A stretch of DNA of 38,531 nt. It comes from a virus. Made by a program: the position numbers and the translations under genes. The notes beneath the pieces are model-generated. The model had not been told where the DNA came from and did not search any database. It worked only from the letters and a program-made list of their open reading frames with translations. Of this stretch, positions 22,837-30,687 are shown piece by piece (the stretch's first letter is position 1; every line of letters begins with the position of its first letter). Location of the stretch: the IMG/VR virus record IMGVR_UViG_3300026484_000097, positions 1-38,531 of that record. One strand, given 5' to 3'.

Positions 22837-23178
22837 ATGAAAATTACAATCGACACAACAGAGACATTAAGTCAAAAAGACAGAGAGATTTTAAACTTAC
22901 TGTTAAATGAAACACCAAAAGTAGAGAAAAAAGCAGCTGAGATTAAAGCTAAAGCACCTGCACGACCTAAAACAGAGAAAAAGGTAGAAACACCAACTCC
23001 AGCACCTGAAAAAGCTTCAGCGGTAACTATAGACGATTTAAAAAATGAAGCTAAAGAAGCAACTAAGCGTACTGATAGATTGACAGTTAAAAAAGCTATT
23101 GGTAAATATGCAGATAAACTTGTTGATGTGAAAGTTGATGACTATGAGGCATTGCTTGCAGATTTGAAAGGATTATAA
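22837..23178 (+). CDS. Small protein with Pro/Ala/Lys linker
   Basis: A 113-residue protein. An acidic helical N-terminus is joined by a flexible K/A/P-rich linker (about 30-65) to a C-terminal helical domain with V-K-K-A-I-G-K-Y-A-D-K-L and D-D-Y-E-A-L-L-A-D-L. The C-terminal pattern occurs in small proteins beside phage recombination and replication genes, with no established function I know. It could bind the nuclease or ssDNA-binding proteins encoded next to it. Confidence 0.75.
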   Translation: MKITIDTTETLSQKDREILNLLLNETPKVEKKAAEIKAKAPARPKTEKKVETPTPAPEKASAVTIDDLKNEAKEATKRTDRLTVKKAIGKYADKLVDVKVDDYEALLADLKGL

Positions 23179-23179
23179 G

Positions 23180-23368
23180 ATGAGAGATTTAGATAAAGAG
23201 TTTAAAACAGTTAGTAAAAAAGTGTATAAATTAAAAGTAGAGTTGTTTACCAAACTACTAGGAGATGCTGAGAAAATTAAAAACCTTAAAAAAGTTCAGG
23301 ATGAATTTCAATTACTTAGCGGTTTAACTTATTTGTTAGATGTAATTGAAACTGGAGAGGTTAAATAA
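23180..23368 (+). CDS. Small helical protein, 62 aa
   Basis: Starts 1 base after the previous stop. Two charged amphipathic helices (V-S-K-K-V-Y-K-L-K-V-E-L-F and K-V-Q-D-E-F-Q-L-L-S-G-L-T-Y-L-L). Its C-terminal codons carry the GGAGAGG site used by the DUF2800 gene. Function unknown. Confidence 0.75.
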   Translation: MRDLDKEFKTVSKKVYKLKVELFTKLLGDAEKIKNLKKVQDEFQLLSGLTYLLDVIETGEVK

Positions 23369-24496
23369 ATGCAGCATGCTAGATTGAGCCCTAGCGGCTC
23401 GGCTAGATGGTTACAGTGTACTAAGTCAGTTGAAATGGAGAGTGCTTATGGTAATGGCACAAACTCCGCAGCTGAATGGGGTACAAACGTTCACCACATA
23501 GGAGAGTTACTACTTAAAGGTGAGAATATAGTTATCGGAGATACGCTGCAAGAACGAGGTGGTGAGTCATTTATCGTAGATGATGAGATGTTAACTTGCG
23601 CATTAGATTATGCCAACTATGTTAGAGGCTTTATAGATGATAAAAGTACAGTTTTAATAGAGGAAACTTTTGATTTATCTTTTATAGCTCCTGATACTTT
23701 TGGTACATCTGATGCGACTGTAGTAAATGATACAACACTACATGTAATGGATTTAAAGACAGGTAGAAATCTTGTATATGCTGAGAATAATACACAGCTA
23801 ATGCTGTATGCTCTAGGTGCGTTACATAAAGTTGAGAGTGAGCATTATATTGATGAAGTAGTTTTACATATCGTTCAAAGTAGAGTTGGTCATGTTGATA
23901 CATGGACTACTGATGTGGATGCTTTATTAGGATTTGAAAAGTTTGCTAAAGAACAAGCTAATAGTATCATTAGTGGTAATACAAGTTACAAACCTACTGC
24001 TAAAGGGTGTATGTGGTGTAAACATAAGGCACACTGTGATGCACTTAGAACTTATACTGAGAATATCATCAAAGGTGATTTTGATAACTTGGAAGATTTA
24101 GATGCTAATGTTGCAAATAACACGCATATTAAACAAATACTTGATAATAAAGACCTAATAATCGGATTTATCAACGCTGTTGAGGAAGTCGCTCTAGAGA
24201 AGTTGCAACAAGGCGAAGATATCGATGGTTATAAAATTGTTGAGAGTAGAACTAATCGCAGATGGGATAAGGAGAACGAAGATAAAATTGAAAAATACCT
24301 CGTTAGGAAACTTAAAACTTCTGGAGCATATAAACAAACGCTAATAGCTCCAACACAAGCGATTAAAAAACTTGATGAGACAGGTAAAAAATATGTTGAG
24401 AAGCTTATTGTTAAACCAAAAGGTAAACCAACTATCGTTCCGATTACTGATAAAAGACAATCAGTTTCAGTAGCTGAGGGTTTTGATAAATGTTAA
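23369..24496 (+). CDS. DUF2800 nuclease, Fe-S PD-(D/E)XK type
   Basis: A 375-residue Cas4/AddB-like nuclease. The N-terminus (L-S-P-S-G-S-A-R-W-L-Q-C) is the hallmark of DUF2800, with C17 as first cluster ligand. C214-x2-C217-x5-C223 supplies the rest, the spacing of 4Fe-4S nucleases. The catalytic D128-L-K130 lies in V-M-D-L-K-T-G, with an acidic E-E-T-F-D region near 95. Together with the adjacent DUF2815 protein it resembles phage recombination or end-processing modules. Confidence 0.88.
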   Translation: MQHARLSPSGSARWLQCTKSVEMESAYGNGTNSAAEWGTNVHHIGELLLKGENIVIGDTLQERGGESFIVDDEMLTCALDYANYVRGFIDDKSTVLIEETFDLSFIAPDTFGTSDATVVNDTTLHVMDLKTGRNLVYAENNTQLMLYALGALHKVESEHYIDEVVLHIVQSRVGHVDTWTTDVDALLGFEKFAKEQANSIISGNTSYKPTAKGCMWCKHKAHCDALRTYTENIIKGDFDNLEDLDANVANNTHIKQILDNKDLIIGFINAVEEVALEKLQQGEDIDGYKIVESRTNRRWDKENEDKIEKYLVRKLKTSGAYKQTLIAPTQAIKKLDETGKKYVEKLIVKPKGKPTIVPITDKRQSVSVAEGFDKC

Positions 24497-24503
24497 GCGA
24501 GGT

Positions 24504-24528
24504 GTAAGTTTACAAATGTTAAACTTAC
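24504..24528 (+). repeat. Hairpin GTAAGTTT/AAACTTAC after DUF2800 gene
   Basis: A perfect 8-bp stem with a 9-base loop, 7 bases after the nuclease stop. No U-tract follows. It is one of several such hairpins placed directly after stop codons in the replication operon, suggesting mRNA 3'-end definition or processing. Confidence 0.65.
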
Positions 24529-24604
24529 GAATACTTACTCCCTGATAGTGTTCAAAGTAGTAAAATGTTAAAAGATAGCCAAATAGGGCAAAGGAAAACA
24601 CAAA

Positions 24605-25177
24605 ATGAAAATTACAAATATAAAAGAGATTACAGACTTCAACGGAAATATGGCGATTGAATGTTTAATTAAAAACGCAGAGATAAAATGGGCTTTTCTA
24701 GCAGAACCTAGTGATATGTCAGGTAAGTATGAAGTTACAATAGAGCTTGACAATGAAGTAGAAGCTGAGTATATTTCACTATGTAATAAAGTATGGAACA
24801 CCTATAAAACAGCTAAAAAGCTTAAAACTAAACCACAAGCAGTCGGTTTTGGTGAAGTTAAAGATGAAGATGGTAATGAGACAGGCATTAAAAAACTTGT
24901 TGCAAAAGCTATTCATACAAGTAGAAAAGGTAAAGTATTACCTCCACCTCTTGTGATTGATACCAGTAAACAAAAAATTGATTTGAAAGAATACCCTACA
25001 ATAGGTAATGGTACTGTTGCAAATGTTAAAGTGGCTATTCAAGCGTACGAGTTTAATAAACAACATGGAGTAAGTGTTAAATTATTGGCATTACAAATTG
25101 TAAAACTTGTTGAGTATTCTGGTAGCTCAGTTAATACTGATGATTTTGATGAAATTGAAGACGACGAAGAGTTTTAA
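24605..25177 (+). CDS. DUF2815 single-stranded DNA-binding protein
   Basis: A 190-residue OB-fold-type protein. W-A-F-L-A-E-P-S-D-M-S-G-K-Y-E-V-T-I-E-L near residue 30-50 and N-V-K-V-A-I-Q-A-Y-E-F near 140 match DUF2815, the ssDNA-binding family related in role to T7 gp2.5. It ends in the acidic tail typical of ssDNA-binding proteins (D-F-D-E-I-E-D-D-E-E-F), used to contact polymerase and nucleases. AAAGGA precedes the ATG. It sits between the nuclease and the DNA polymerase. Confidence 0.88.
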   Translation: MKITNIKEITDFNGNMAIECLIKNAEIKWAFLAEPSDMSGKYEVTIELDNEVEAEYISLCNKVWNTYKTAKKLKTKPQAVGFGEVKDEDGNETGIKKLVAKAIHTSRKGKVLPPPLVIDTSKQKIDLKEYPTIGNGTVANVKVAIQAYEFNKQHGVSVKLLALQIVKLVEYSGSSVNTDDFDEIEDDEEF

Positions 25178-25186
25178 TCATTCTTT

Positions 25187-25358
25187 CCTCGAATAGATAA
25201 CGAGGTTGGTTTACCATACCCAACATGATAAGTAAATCCCGTAAAACAACACGGTTGGGTACCTCCTTAGAAATGATACGTGTGTTCTTACTGCTCTCTT
25301 AAGCGAGGGCAGTATAGAGTATATGACTCTAAAACTATCATAAGTGATATAAACACTT
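25187..25358 (+). ncRNA. Structured leader upstream of DNA polymerase
   Basis: A chain of hairpins in a 196-base gap: CCTCG/CGAGG (25187-25191/25201-25205), TACCCAAC/GTTGGGTA (25217-25224/25254-25261) containing CCGT/ACGG, a 10-bp stem TACTGCTCTC/GAGGGCAGTA (25289-25298/25305-25314, one G-U), AGAGT/ACTCT (25316-25320/25326-25330) and AAGTG/CACTT (25342-25346/25354-25358). CCAAC can instead pair with GTTGG at 25205-25209, and GAGGT (25202-25206) can pair with ACCTC (25261-25265), so two folds compete. There is no open frame. It probably controls polymerase expression. Confidence 0.65.
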
Positions 25359-25373
25359 TAAAAAAGGAAAAAT

Positions 25374-27164
25374 ATGAAAACATTAAGCGCACTTGACATA
25401 GAGGTGCTACCAAACTACTTTTTACTTGTTTTGAAAAGTACACGAACAGGTAAAATAAAACAATATGAGTTATTTGGAGAAAATAAAAGATTTTCCAAAG
25501 ATGAGATTAGAAGTATTAAATCGCTTCTTACTAAATACACTTCATTCGGTTTCAATTCAATCAATTACGACATGCCATTAATAAATTACGTTTTAATGGG
25601 TGCAACACCTCAACAGCTTTATAAAGTTTCTAAAGACATAATTGAAAATAGAAAAAAGGCATACTTTATTTATACTGAGTATGAAATTACTAAAAATAAT
25701 TTTGACCATTTTGATTTAATTGAACCGTCCCCTGCTGTGATGGTATCTTTAAAAACTTATGGTACTAGACTAGGTAGCAAGAAGCTTAAAGAGTTTTATT
25801 TAGACCCTCACGAGCCAATTAATGAGGCTATGCTTGATGAGTTTAGAGCTTATTGTGTTAATGATGTTGACACAACAATAGACCTTTATAATGCAATTAA
25901 AGATAGAATATCTTTGCGTGAGGATATGATGCAACAGTATGATGGTATAGTTGATTTAAGAAGTAAATCAGACCCTCAGGTGGCTGAAGCTATATTTAAA
26001 TATAAGCTTAATTTACGTTCAGCAAAGCCTGATAAAGTTCCAACTTCAATAACTTATAAAGCTCCTGATTATATTACATTTAGAAATCCAGAACTTAATA
26101 AGCTTAAAGAGTTAATGGAAACTCATCCAATACCTGTAAATCAAAATAATGGTCAGCCTAAATTACCTACTGAATGGAATAAATATTTAAAACCTAAAAT
26201 AGGGAACACTGTTTATAAAATAGGTTTAGGTGGTATCCATTCACAAGAGAAACAGTTAGTGGTTGAGGCAAATAATAATTATGTGCTTAGAAATGCAGAT
26301 ATTGCGTCTATGTACCCATCTATTATTTTAGAACTTGGTTTATATCCTAAATCACTTGGTAAAAAGTTTCTTAATGTGTATCGTGACATTTATAACACAC
26401 GACTTGAAGCTAAACATAATGGTGATAAAGCTACAAATGCAGGTTTAAAAATTGCATTAAATGGTAGCTACGGTAAGTTTGGTTCTAAATATAGCTTTCT
26501 GTATGCCCCTCACTTAATGCTATCTGTAACATTAACTGGTCAATTAATGATGTTAATGTTAATTGAAGAGTTAGAGGATAGAGGTTTTAGTGTTGTTTCT
26601 TCTAATACTGATGGTATTGAAGTCTATTGTGAAAGAGATAGAGAATCTGAATTTGAAACAATAGTGTTTGATTGGGAATTAACAACTGGTATGAATATGG
26701 AGCATGGCTCATATCTTGGTTTATACGCAAGAGATGTTAATAACTATGTTGCTAAATACGATGGGTATGTTAAAGCCAAAGGAGCTTACACTGAAACATC
26801 ATTAATGAAAGGTCGTTCTACACCAATTGTTGCAACTGCTGTTAGAGAATTTATTAATAGTGGTAAATCTATGGAAGATACAATTAAAGAGTGTAAAGAT
26901 GTTAATGAGTTTATAGCTGCTAGAAATGTTAAAGGTGGCGGATGTTATAAAGATAAACATATTGGTAAAACTGTACGTTGGTATTACTCACTTGATGGAG
27001 ATACTATTAACTATTGTAGCAATGGTAATAAAGTAGCTAAAACAGGTGAAGGCAATGGTGTAAAACCTATTATGGATTTATTTGATGCAATACCTGATGA
27101 CTTAGATTATCAGTGGTATTTTGATGAAGCTGTTAAACTGTTAAATGATTTAGGAGTTAAGTAA
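25374..27164 (+). CDS. Family B-type DNA polymerase with 3'-5' exonuclease
   Basis: The replicative polymerase, 596 residues. Exonuclease: D8-I-E10 (Exo I), N-S-I-N-Y-D66 (Exo II), Y160-C-V-N-D164 (Exo III). Polymerase: G-G-I-H-S near 286-290, motif A D309-I-A-S-M-Y-P-S, motif B K359-I-A-L-N-G-S-Y-G, motif C S-N411-T-D413-G. Motif C differs from the usual Y-x-D-T-D-S, with Asn at the first Asp; the essential second Asp is kept. It is shorter than T4-type enzymes, with no obvious terminal-protein-primed insertions. The TAA overlaps the next ATG. Confidence 0.92.
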   Translation: MKTLSALDIEVLPNYFLLVLKSTRTGKIKQYELFGENKRFSKDEIRSIKSLLTKYTSFGFNSINYDMPLINYVLMGATPQQLYKVSKDIIENRKKAYFIYTEYEITKNNFDHFDLIEPSPAVMVSLKTYGTRLGSKKLKEFYLDPHEPINEAMLDEFRAYCVNDVDTTIDLYNAIKDRISLREDMMQQYDGIVDLRSKSDPQVAEAIFKYKLNLRSAKPDKVPTSITYKAPDYITFRNPELNKLKELMETHPIPVNQNNGQPKLPTEWNKYLKPKIGNTVYKIGLGGIHSQEKQLVVEANNNYVLRNADIASMYPSIILELGLYPKSLGKKFLNVYRDIYNTRLEAKHNGDKATNAGLKIALNGSYGKFGSKYSFLYAPHLMLSVTLTGQLMMLMLIEELEDRGFSVVSSNTDGIEVYCERDRESEFETIVFDWELTTGMNMEHGSYLGLYARDVNNYVAKYDGYVKAKGAYTETSLMKGRSTPIVATAVREFINSGKSMEDTIKECKDVNEFIAARNVKGGGCYKDKHIGKTVRWYYSLDGDTINYCSNGNKVAKTGEGNGVKPIMDLFDAIPDDLDYQWYFDEAVKLLNDLGVK

Positions 27165-27472
27165 TGGATTTTACAAGGGAGGATTTAATAAAATATTGTG
27201 GCAAGCAGCGGGGTTCATCTACATTTATAGCTTTACGTAGAGCTAATCTAGGCTACTGGAAAATGGTTACAAGAGGTAAGTATGATAAACGATTTGGAAA
27301 ACATACAAATACCTCATCTACAGTGCATTTTGCACCTGATGAGGTTATATCATTCTTTACATCTCGTATAAAGAAAGCTAAGAAAAATGCTTATATGTCT
27401 CCTAATCCTATGTGGATTATGAACTGGGAAGCGATGATTAAATTAGCAAAACATTTTAAGGATATAAAATGA
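27164..27472 (+). CDS. Small basic protein after DNA polymerase, 102 aa
   Basis: TAATG-coupled to the polymerase stop (27162-27166). Strongly basic (K-Y-D-K-R-F-G-K-H, S-R-I-K-K-A-K-K-N), with a central V-H-F-A-P-D-E-V-I-S-F-F and Trp residues near the end. It could be a DNA-binding accessory of the polymerase. No recognised family. Confidence 0.8.
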   Translation: MDFTREDLIKYCGKQRGSSTFIALRRANLGYWKMVTRGKYDKRFGKHTNTSSTVHFAPDEVISFFTSRIKKAKKNAYMSPNPMWIMNWEAMIKLAKHFKDIK

Positions 27473-27511
27473 GATTCACTATTTCAGACATTAAAGAAAG
27501 GATTATGTAAT
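27470..27511 (+). pseudogene. 13-codon truncated copy of the 27710 gene start
   Basis: It reads M-R-F-T-I-S-D-I-K-E-R-I-M then TAA, matching the first ten residues of the gene at 27710 except I for M at position 5. It starts by ATGA overlap with the previous gene. It is either a decayed copy or a functional leader peptide; its stop overlaps the next ATG (TAATG at 27509-27513). Confidence 0.6.
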
Positions 27512-27713
27512 GAAAGATTGTGATAATTTAATAGTTACTGGATTAATTGTTGGAATACTTGTTGGCAGTGTTATCGGTGTATATTCAGTTATAGCAATGA
27601 CATATGATAAAAAGAATATGAATACATTACTTATTAAAGAACAATGTGCTGAATATAATAAAGATACAGGTGAATTTATTATTCACAACTTATTAAAAAA
27701 GGACATAAAATGA
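27510..27713 (+). CDS. Small single-span membrane protein, 67 aa
   Basis: One membrane segment, about residues 8-30 (L-I-V-T-G-L-I-V-G-I-L-V-G-S-V-I-G), then a soluble tail with C-A-E-Y-N-K-D-T-G-E-F. The tail motif recurs in small phage membrane proteins. It is placed between direct repeats, so it may be a later acquisition. Superinfection exclusion or a host envelope role are speculative. Confidence 0.75.
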   Translation: MKDCDNLIVTGLIVGILVGSVIGVYSVIAMTYDKKNMNTLLIKEQCAEYNKDTGEFIIHNLLKKDIK

Positions 27714-27979
27714 GATTCACTATGTCAGACATTAAAGAGGTTACTAACAAAGAGGTAGCATGTAAGTTAACAGCTACATTAGCTAATAAAGTTAATTATA
27801 TTGTTAAACCAAGGAAAGGGGATTTTAACCAAACTCGTTGGTATGATTTAGATGAAGCAATAGTTTATTTTAGTAGAACTTTAGAAGGGAATAACAGCAG
27901 GTACAATCGAATTAGACAACAGTATTTGCAAATACTTTTTAAAGTAAGAGAAAATTTAGATTATGCAAAAGGAGAATAA
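27710..27979 (+). CDS. Small basic protein, 89 aa
   Basis: ATGA-coupled to the membrane protein gene. Basic, with K-P-R-K-G-D-F-N-Q-T-R-W-Y-D-L-D-E-A and helical ends. The W-Y-D-L-D-E-A-I-V-Y-F segment recalls MerR/excisionase-type wing-helix edges, but there is no clear helix-turn-helix. Function unknown. Its 5' end is duplicated upstream at 27458. Confidence 0.75.
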   Translation: MRFTMSDIKEVTNKEVACKLTATLANKVNYIVKPRKGDFNQTRWYDLDEAIVYFSRTLEGNNSRYNRIRQQYLQILFKVRENLDYAKGE

Positions 27980-28432
27980 ATGAAAAAATATACAGTAGAA
28001 TTAACAAAAGAACAGTTGCAACAGCTAGGAATTGTAGTAGAGCCTGAGTTTACATATCCGTTATTTAAAAGATGGAAAGATTCAGGAGAAATTGTAAAAT
28101 TTACTTCTATGTCAGAAGGTGTTGTTGTATGGAAAGGTACTGGGATTGAAAAAGTAGGAAATGTATCAGACACTTTTATAAATCATACCGATACTGGATG
28201 GGAAGATGTAGTTTATGATTCTGAAAGAGATTTGTGGGATGGGCAACCTATAGAATGTTGGAGCAATGGAGGTACCCACAGAAGATATATTAAATTTTAT
28301 GATGCTAAAAACAGATGTTCTTTTAATTATGCTGGTAAAAGAGGTGGTTTAACTTATGATAACTATAAAGCACTCTCGCCAGATAGATATGATGAGTGGA
28401 TATTAGAAGCTTATAAAACATTGGAGAAATAA
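27980..28432 (+). CDS. Trp-rich phage protein, 150 aa
   Basis: AAAGGAG site 5 bases before the ATG. Opens with a helix (E-L-T-K-E-Q-L-Q-Q-L-G-I) followed by strands rich in Trp, Gly and Asp (G-V-V-V-W-K-G-T-G, W-D-G-Q-P-I-E-C-W-S-N-G-G). The W-D-G-Q-P-x-x-C-W pattern is shared by several small proteins in phage early regions. Likely compact beta protein of unknown role. Confidence 0.75.
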   Translation: MKKYTVELTKEQLQQLGIVVEPEFTYPLFKRWKDSGEIVKFTSMSEGVVVWKGTGIEKVGNVSDTFINHTDTGWEDVVYDSERDLWDGQPIECWSNGGTHRRYIKFYDAKNRCSFNYAGKRGGLTYDNYKALSPDRYDEWILEAYKTLEK

Positions 28433-28433
28433 A

Positions 28434-28961
28434 ATGACTAATGAAGAATTAGTAAGCGAATTTAAAAGATGGTTAAATGCAGATAGACCAAAAGTATATA
28501 TAAGAAGTATAAGTCATTTTAAAGAAGATATATGGGAATTTACACATACTCCTAGATGGGCATCAAACACATATTATATAGTAGATAATGCACATGCAGA
28601 ATTTAGAAAACTGCAAATAGAGAAACCAGACATTCAATTTCAATTATTACAATACCAAGAAGCAGGTTTAGACAGTAATGGTGAGCCTAAAGTAAAAGCT
28701 GTATGGGTAGATTGTAAACCTGATTGGAACTTGAATGAAAAATACAGAATTAAACCACTTGAATGGTATGAAGACCCAAATATGAAAAATAAACCTGTAT
28801 GGTGTAAAAGTTATATAGACAATGAATGGGAAATAGATATCTTTTTAAGCTACCATAAAAACGATAGATTACCTTTTAATTGTTTAAACGATTGCTGGAA
28901 ATATGCTGAACCTGTAAAACCAGAAGATTTGTATCAAGGAGAACAAAATGATACTAACTAA
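28434..28961 (+). CDS. Trp-rich phage protein, 175 aa
   Basis: 1 base after the previous stop. Contains repeated short aromatic motifs (W-V-D-C-K-P-D-W, Y-R-I-K-P-L-E-W-Y-E-D-P, W-K-Y-A-E-P) common in phage proteins of unknown function that accept short modular segments. The W-N-L-N-E-K-Y-R-I-K-P piece occurs widely in early phage genes. It overlaps the next gene by 14 bases. Confidence 0.75.
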   Translation: MTNEELVSEFKRWLNADRPKVYIRSISHFKEDIWEFTHTPRWASNTYYIVDNAHAEFRKLQIEKPDIQFQLLQYQEAGLDSNGEPKVKAVWVDCKPDWNLNEKYRIKPLEWYEDPNMKNKPVWCKSYIDNEWEIDIFLSYHKNDRLPFNCLNDCWKYAEPVKPEDLYQGEQNDTN

Positions 28962-29550
28962 AAGAGAATTAACACAAAGATTATTAAATGGTGAAAAATT
29001 AACACCTAAGAATTATGCTACAAGTTGCTACTGTTGTTATGATGAAACATATGATTATCCTTTTCGTTATATTAATATTTTTTCAGAAAATATTCCAATG
29101 AATGGTTCATGGAATGAAACAGAATGGGAGGTATATCAAGAGACACCAGAATGGTGGGAGCCAAAAGACGGTGAAAAAGCTTATTATATTGATGTAAATA
29201 ATAGTTATGCAGAAAGTAAAAAGTGGTTTACTGAAGTCGATAAAAATGTCATTAAACAAGGTAATGTATTTAAAACAAGAGAAGAAGCAGAAAAAGAGGT
29301 AAAACTTCGTGCTGCTAAATATAGAGTTAAGAAGCGTATCTGGGAACTAAACGGTGGAGAGTTTGTTGGATTTGAAAAGAATTTACCTAGCTGCTCTTTT
29401 ATCTTAAGAAAGGGTAATACAAAAGTTGAAGCTGAAAATTGGTTCGCTATTAAGTTCTTTCCTAACTGGCAATACCTTAAATCAAAAGAAGTAACAAAAC
29501 AGCTTATTGATGAACTGTATGATGATTTATTACTCATCAGAAGTGAGTAA
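28948..29550 (+). CDS. Phage early protein with GNVFKTREEAE motif, 200 aa
   Basis: A cysteine cluster near residue 27-30 (C-Y-C-C) and aromatic P-E-W-W-E-P-K-D-G-E-K-A-Y-Y-I-D precede Q-G-N-V-F-K-T-R-E-E-A-E-K-E-V, which is frequent in phage proteins adjacent to tail and replication genes and of unknown function. The C-terminal third is basic then helical. AAGGAG precedes the ATG. Confidence 0.78.
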   Translation: MILTKRELTQRLLNGEKLTPKNYATSCYCCYDETYDYPFRYINIFSENIPMNGSWNETEWEVYQETPEWWEPKDGEKAYYIDVNNSYAESKKWFTEVDKNVIKQGNVFKTREEAEKEVKLRAAKYRVKKRIWELNGGEFVGFEKNLPSCSFILRKGNTKVEAENWFAIKFFPNWQYLKSKEVTKQLIDELYDDLLLIRSE

Positions 29551-29555
29551 TAAAG

Positions 29556-29726
29556 ATGGGTATGAAGATATCAGATAAAATTGCTATGTACTTTGAACTA
29601 GGTTTTGTTATAAGTGATGTAGAGCAAAGAAAGCATAATAGTATTTTAAAACGAGTGCTCACAAGACGTAAAAAGTATATAAAATATCATGCAAAGAGAA
29701 TCTCAAAACGATTAAAGGAGGAGTAA
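29556..29726 (+). CDS. Small very basic protein, 56 aa
   Basis: A short gene; a second in-frame ATG at 29562 is equally possible, as neither has a strong ribosome binding site. The C-terminal half is extremely basic (L-K-R-V-L-T-R-R-K-K-Y-I-K-Y-H-A-K-R-I-S-K-R) and helical, so nucleic-acid binding is likely. Its last codons form the GGAGGAG site for the next gene. Confidence 0.65.
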   Translation: MGMKISDKIAMYFELGFVISDVEQRKHNSILKRVLTRRKKYIKYHAKRISKRLKEE

Positions 29727-29891
29727 ATGATTAATTTAGAGTTAGTAGGACAAATACTTGCAAACATTGAAGCAGAGGTAATATCAGCACTTCAAGATGC
29801 AGCGAACACACAAAGCCCTCAGGAACTAATATTGAAACCTGAGTTGCTTGATTTAATCAGTAAATATAAAATTGAAAAAGAAACAATCTAA
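29727..29891 (+). CDS. Small acidic helical protein, 54 aa
   Basis: AGGAGGAG lies just upstream of ATG 29727, and the stop overlaps the next ATG (TAATG at 29889-29893). Two helices: L-V-G-Q-I-L-A-N-I-E-A-E-V-I-S-A-L-Q-D and P-E-L-L-D-L-I-S-K-Y. Acidic, next to a very basic small protein, so the two might pair. Function unknown. Confidence 0.75.
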   Translation: MINLELVGQILANIEAEVISALQDAANTQSPQELILKPELLDLISKYKIEKETI

Positions 29892-30145
29892 TGAATTTCA
29901 GAAAACGCTATTTATATTTTGGTATTTTTAGGATAGATACATATCCATTTAAAAATTGGGTAGTTAATACATTTAAACCAAAATATAAATGGAATATGTA
30001 TACTTATTTGTATTGGAACAAAGGTAAAGTTTTTAGAATAAATGAAAGTAATTACTTTTCGGAAAATTATAGTGATTTTTCTTGTATCGGAAGATATAAC
30101 AATATCTTTTATTTCAGAAAACCAAAAATTGAAAAGGAAAAATAA
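29891..30145 (+). CDS. Small basic aromatic protein, 84 aa
   Basis: Rich in Tyr, Phe, Trp, Lys and Arg (R-K-R-Y-L-Y-F-G-I-F-R-I, Y-K-W-N-M-Y-T-Y-L-Y-W). Probably all-beta; no Cys. TAATG overlaps at both ends tie it to the previous gene and to dut. Function unknown. Confidence 0.75.
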   Translation: MNFRKRYLYFGIFRIDTYPFKNWVVNTFKPKYKWNMYTYLYWNKGKVFRINESNYFSENYSDFSCIGRYNNIFYFRKPKIEKEK

Positions 30146-30687
30146 TGTTTAAAAAAGTAACAGAAGATGCGATACTACCAACAAAAGGTACCAAATACTC
30201 TGCGTGTGTGGATGTTTATGCAAATGAGGATGTAACTATTGAAGCTGGAGGAACTAAGCTTGTAGGGCTTGGTATTGCGATTGATTTTGATTTTATAAAA
30301 AGAAACATACCAAAAAAATATACACCTAGCACTGATTTTACAGAAAATGTTATGGAGCAAATAGATATAAATAAATTTCTAAAATCCAATTACATACAAC
30401 TAATGATAAGAAGCTCGTTATCTGTTAAAGGCTTAATGCTTGCTAATGGTGTCGGAGTGATAGACCTTGATTACAAAGGTGAGATTAAGATGAATATTTA
30501 TAATCCTATATGTGATTTTATTGACAATATGATAGAAAATACTGTTGGGTGTAATTCATCATATTCATATAAAATCAAAAAAGGTGAGAGAATAGGTCAA
30601 TTAATCCTACTAGAACACAAGTCAAGCCTCTTTGGAATTGAAAGTGAAGAAGAGCGTAATGGTGGCTTTGGGAGTACGGGCAAATGA
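30145..30687 (+). CDS. dut: dUTPase (trimeric type) with two insertions
   Basis: Hydrolyses dUTP to dUMP, preventing uracil in DNA and feeding ThyX. All five motifs are present: I (S-A-C-V-D-V-Y-A, 19-26), II (R-S-S-L-S-V-K-G, 89-96), III (N-G-V-G-V-I-D-L-D-Y-K-G-E, 101-113, catalytic D107), IV (G-E-R-I-G-Q-L-I-L, 147-155), V (R-N-G-G-F-G-S-T-G, 171-179). It has 180 residues; about 140-150 is usual. Extra material lies between I and II (about 52-80) and between III and IV (about 121-143). Confidence 0.93.
   Translation: MFKKVTEDAILPTKGTKYSACVDVYANEDVTIEAGGTKLVGLGIAIDFDFIKRNIPKKYTPSTDFTENVMEQIDINKFLKSNYIQLMIRSSLSVKGLMLANGVGVIDLDYKGEIKMNIYNPICDFIDNMIENTVGCNSSYSYKIKKGERIGQLILLEHKSSLFGIESEEERNGGFGSTGK

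Larger units (their letters stand above)
27458..27738 (+). repeat. 40-base direct repeat flanking a small membrane gene
   Basis: Copies at 27458-27497 and 27699-27738 match at 38 of 40 positions. Both cover a ribosome binding site, an ATG, and codons for M-R-F-T-x-S-D-I-K-E. The first copy leads only to a 13-codon frame ending at TAA 27510; the second begins the 89-aa gene. It looks like a partial duplication, or insertion of the 27510-27713 gene between duplicated ends. Confidence 0.85.

Noticed and set aside
25187-25358. tRNA gene in the gap before DNA polymerase.
   Set aside because: No cloverleaf with a T-loop consensus and anticodon arm can be drawn on either strand.
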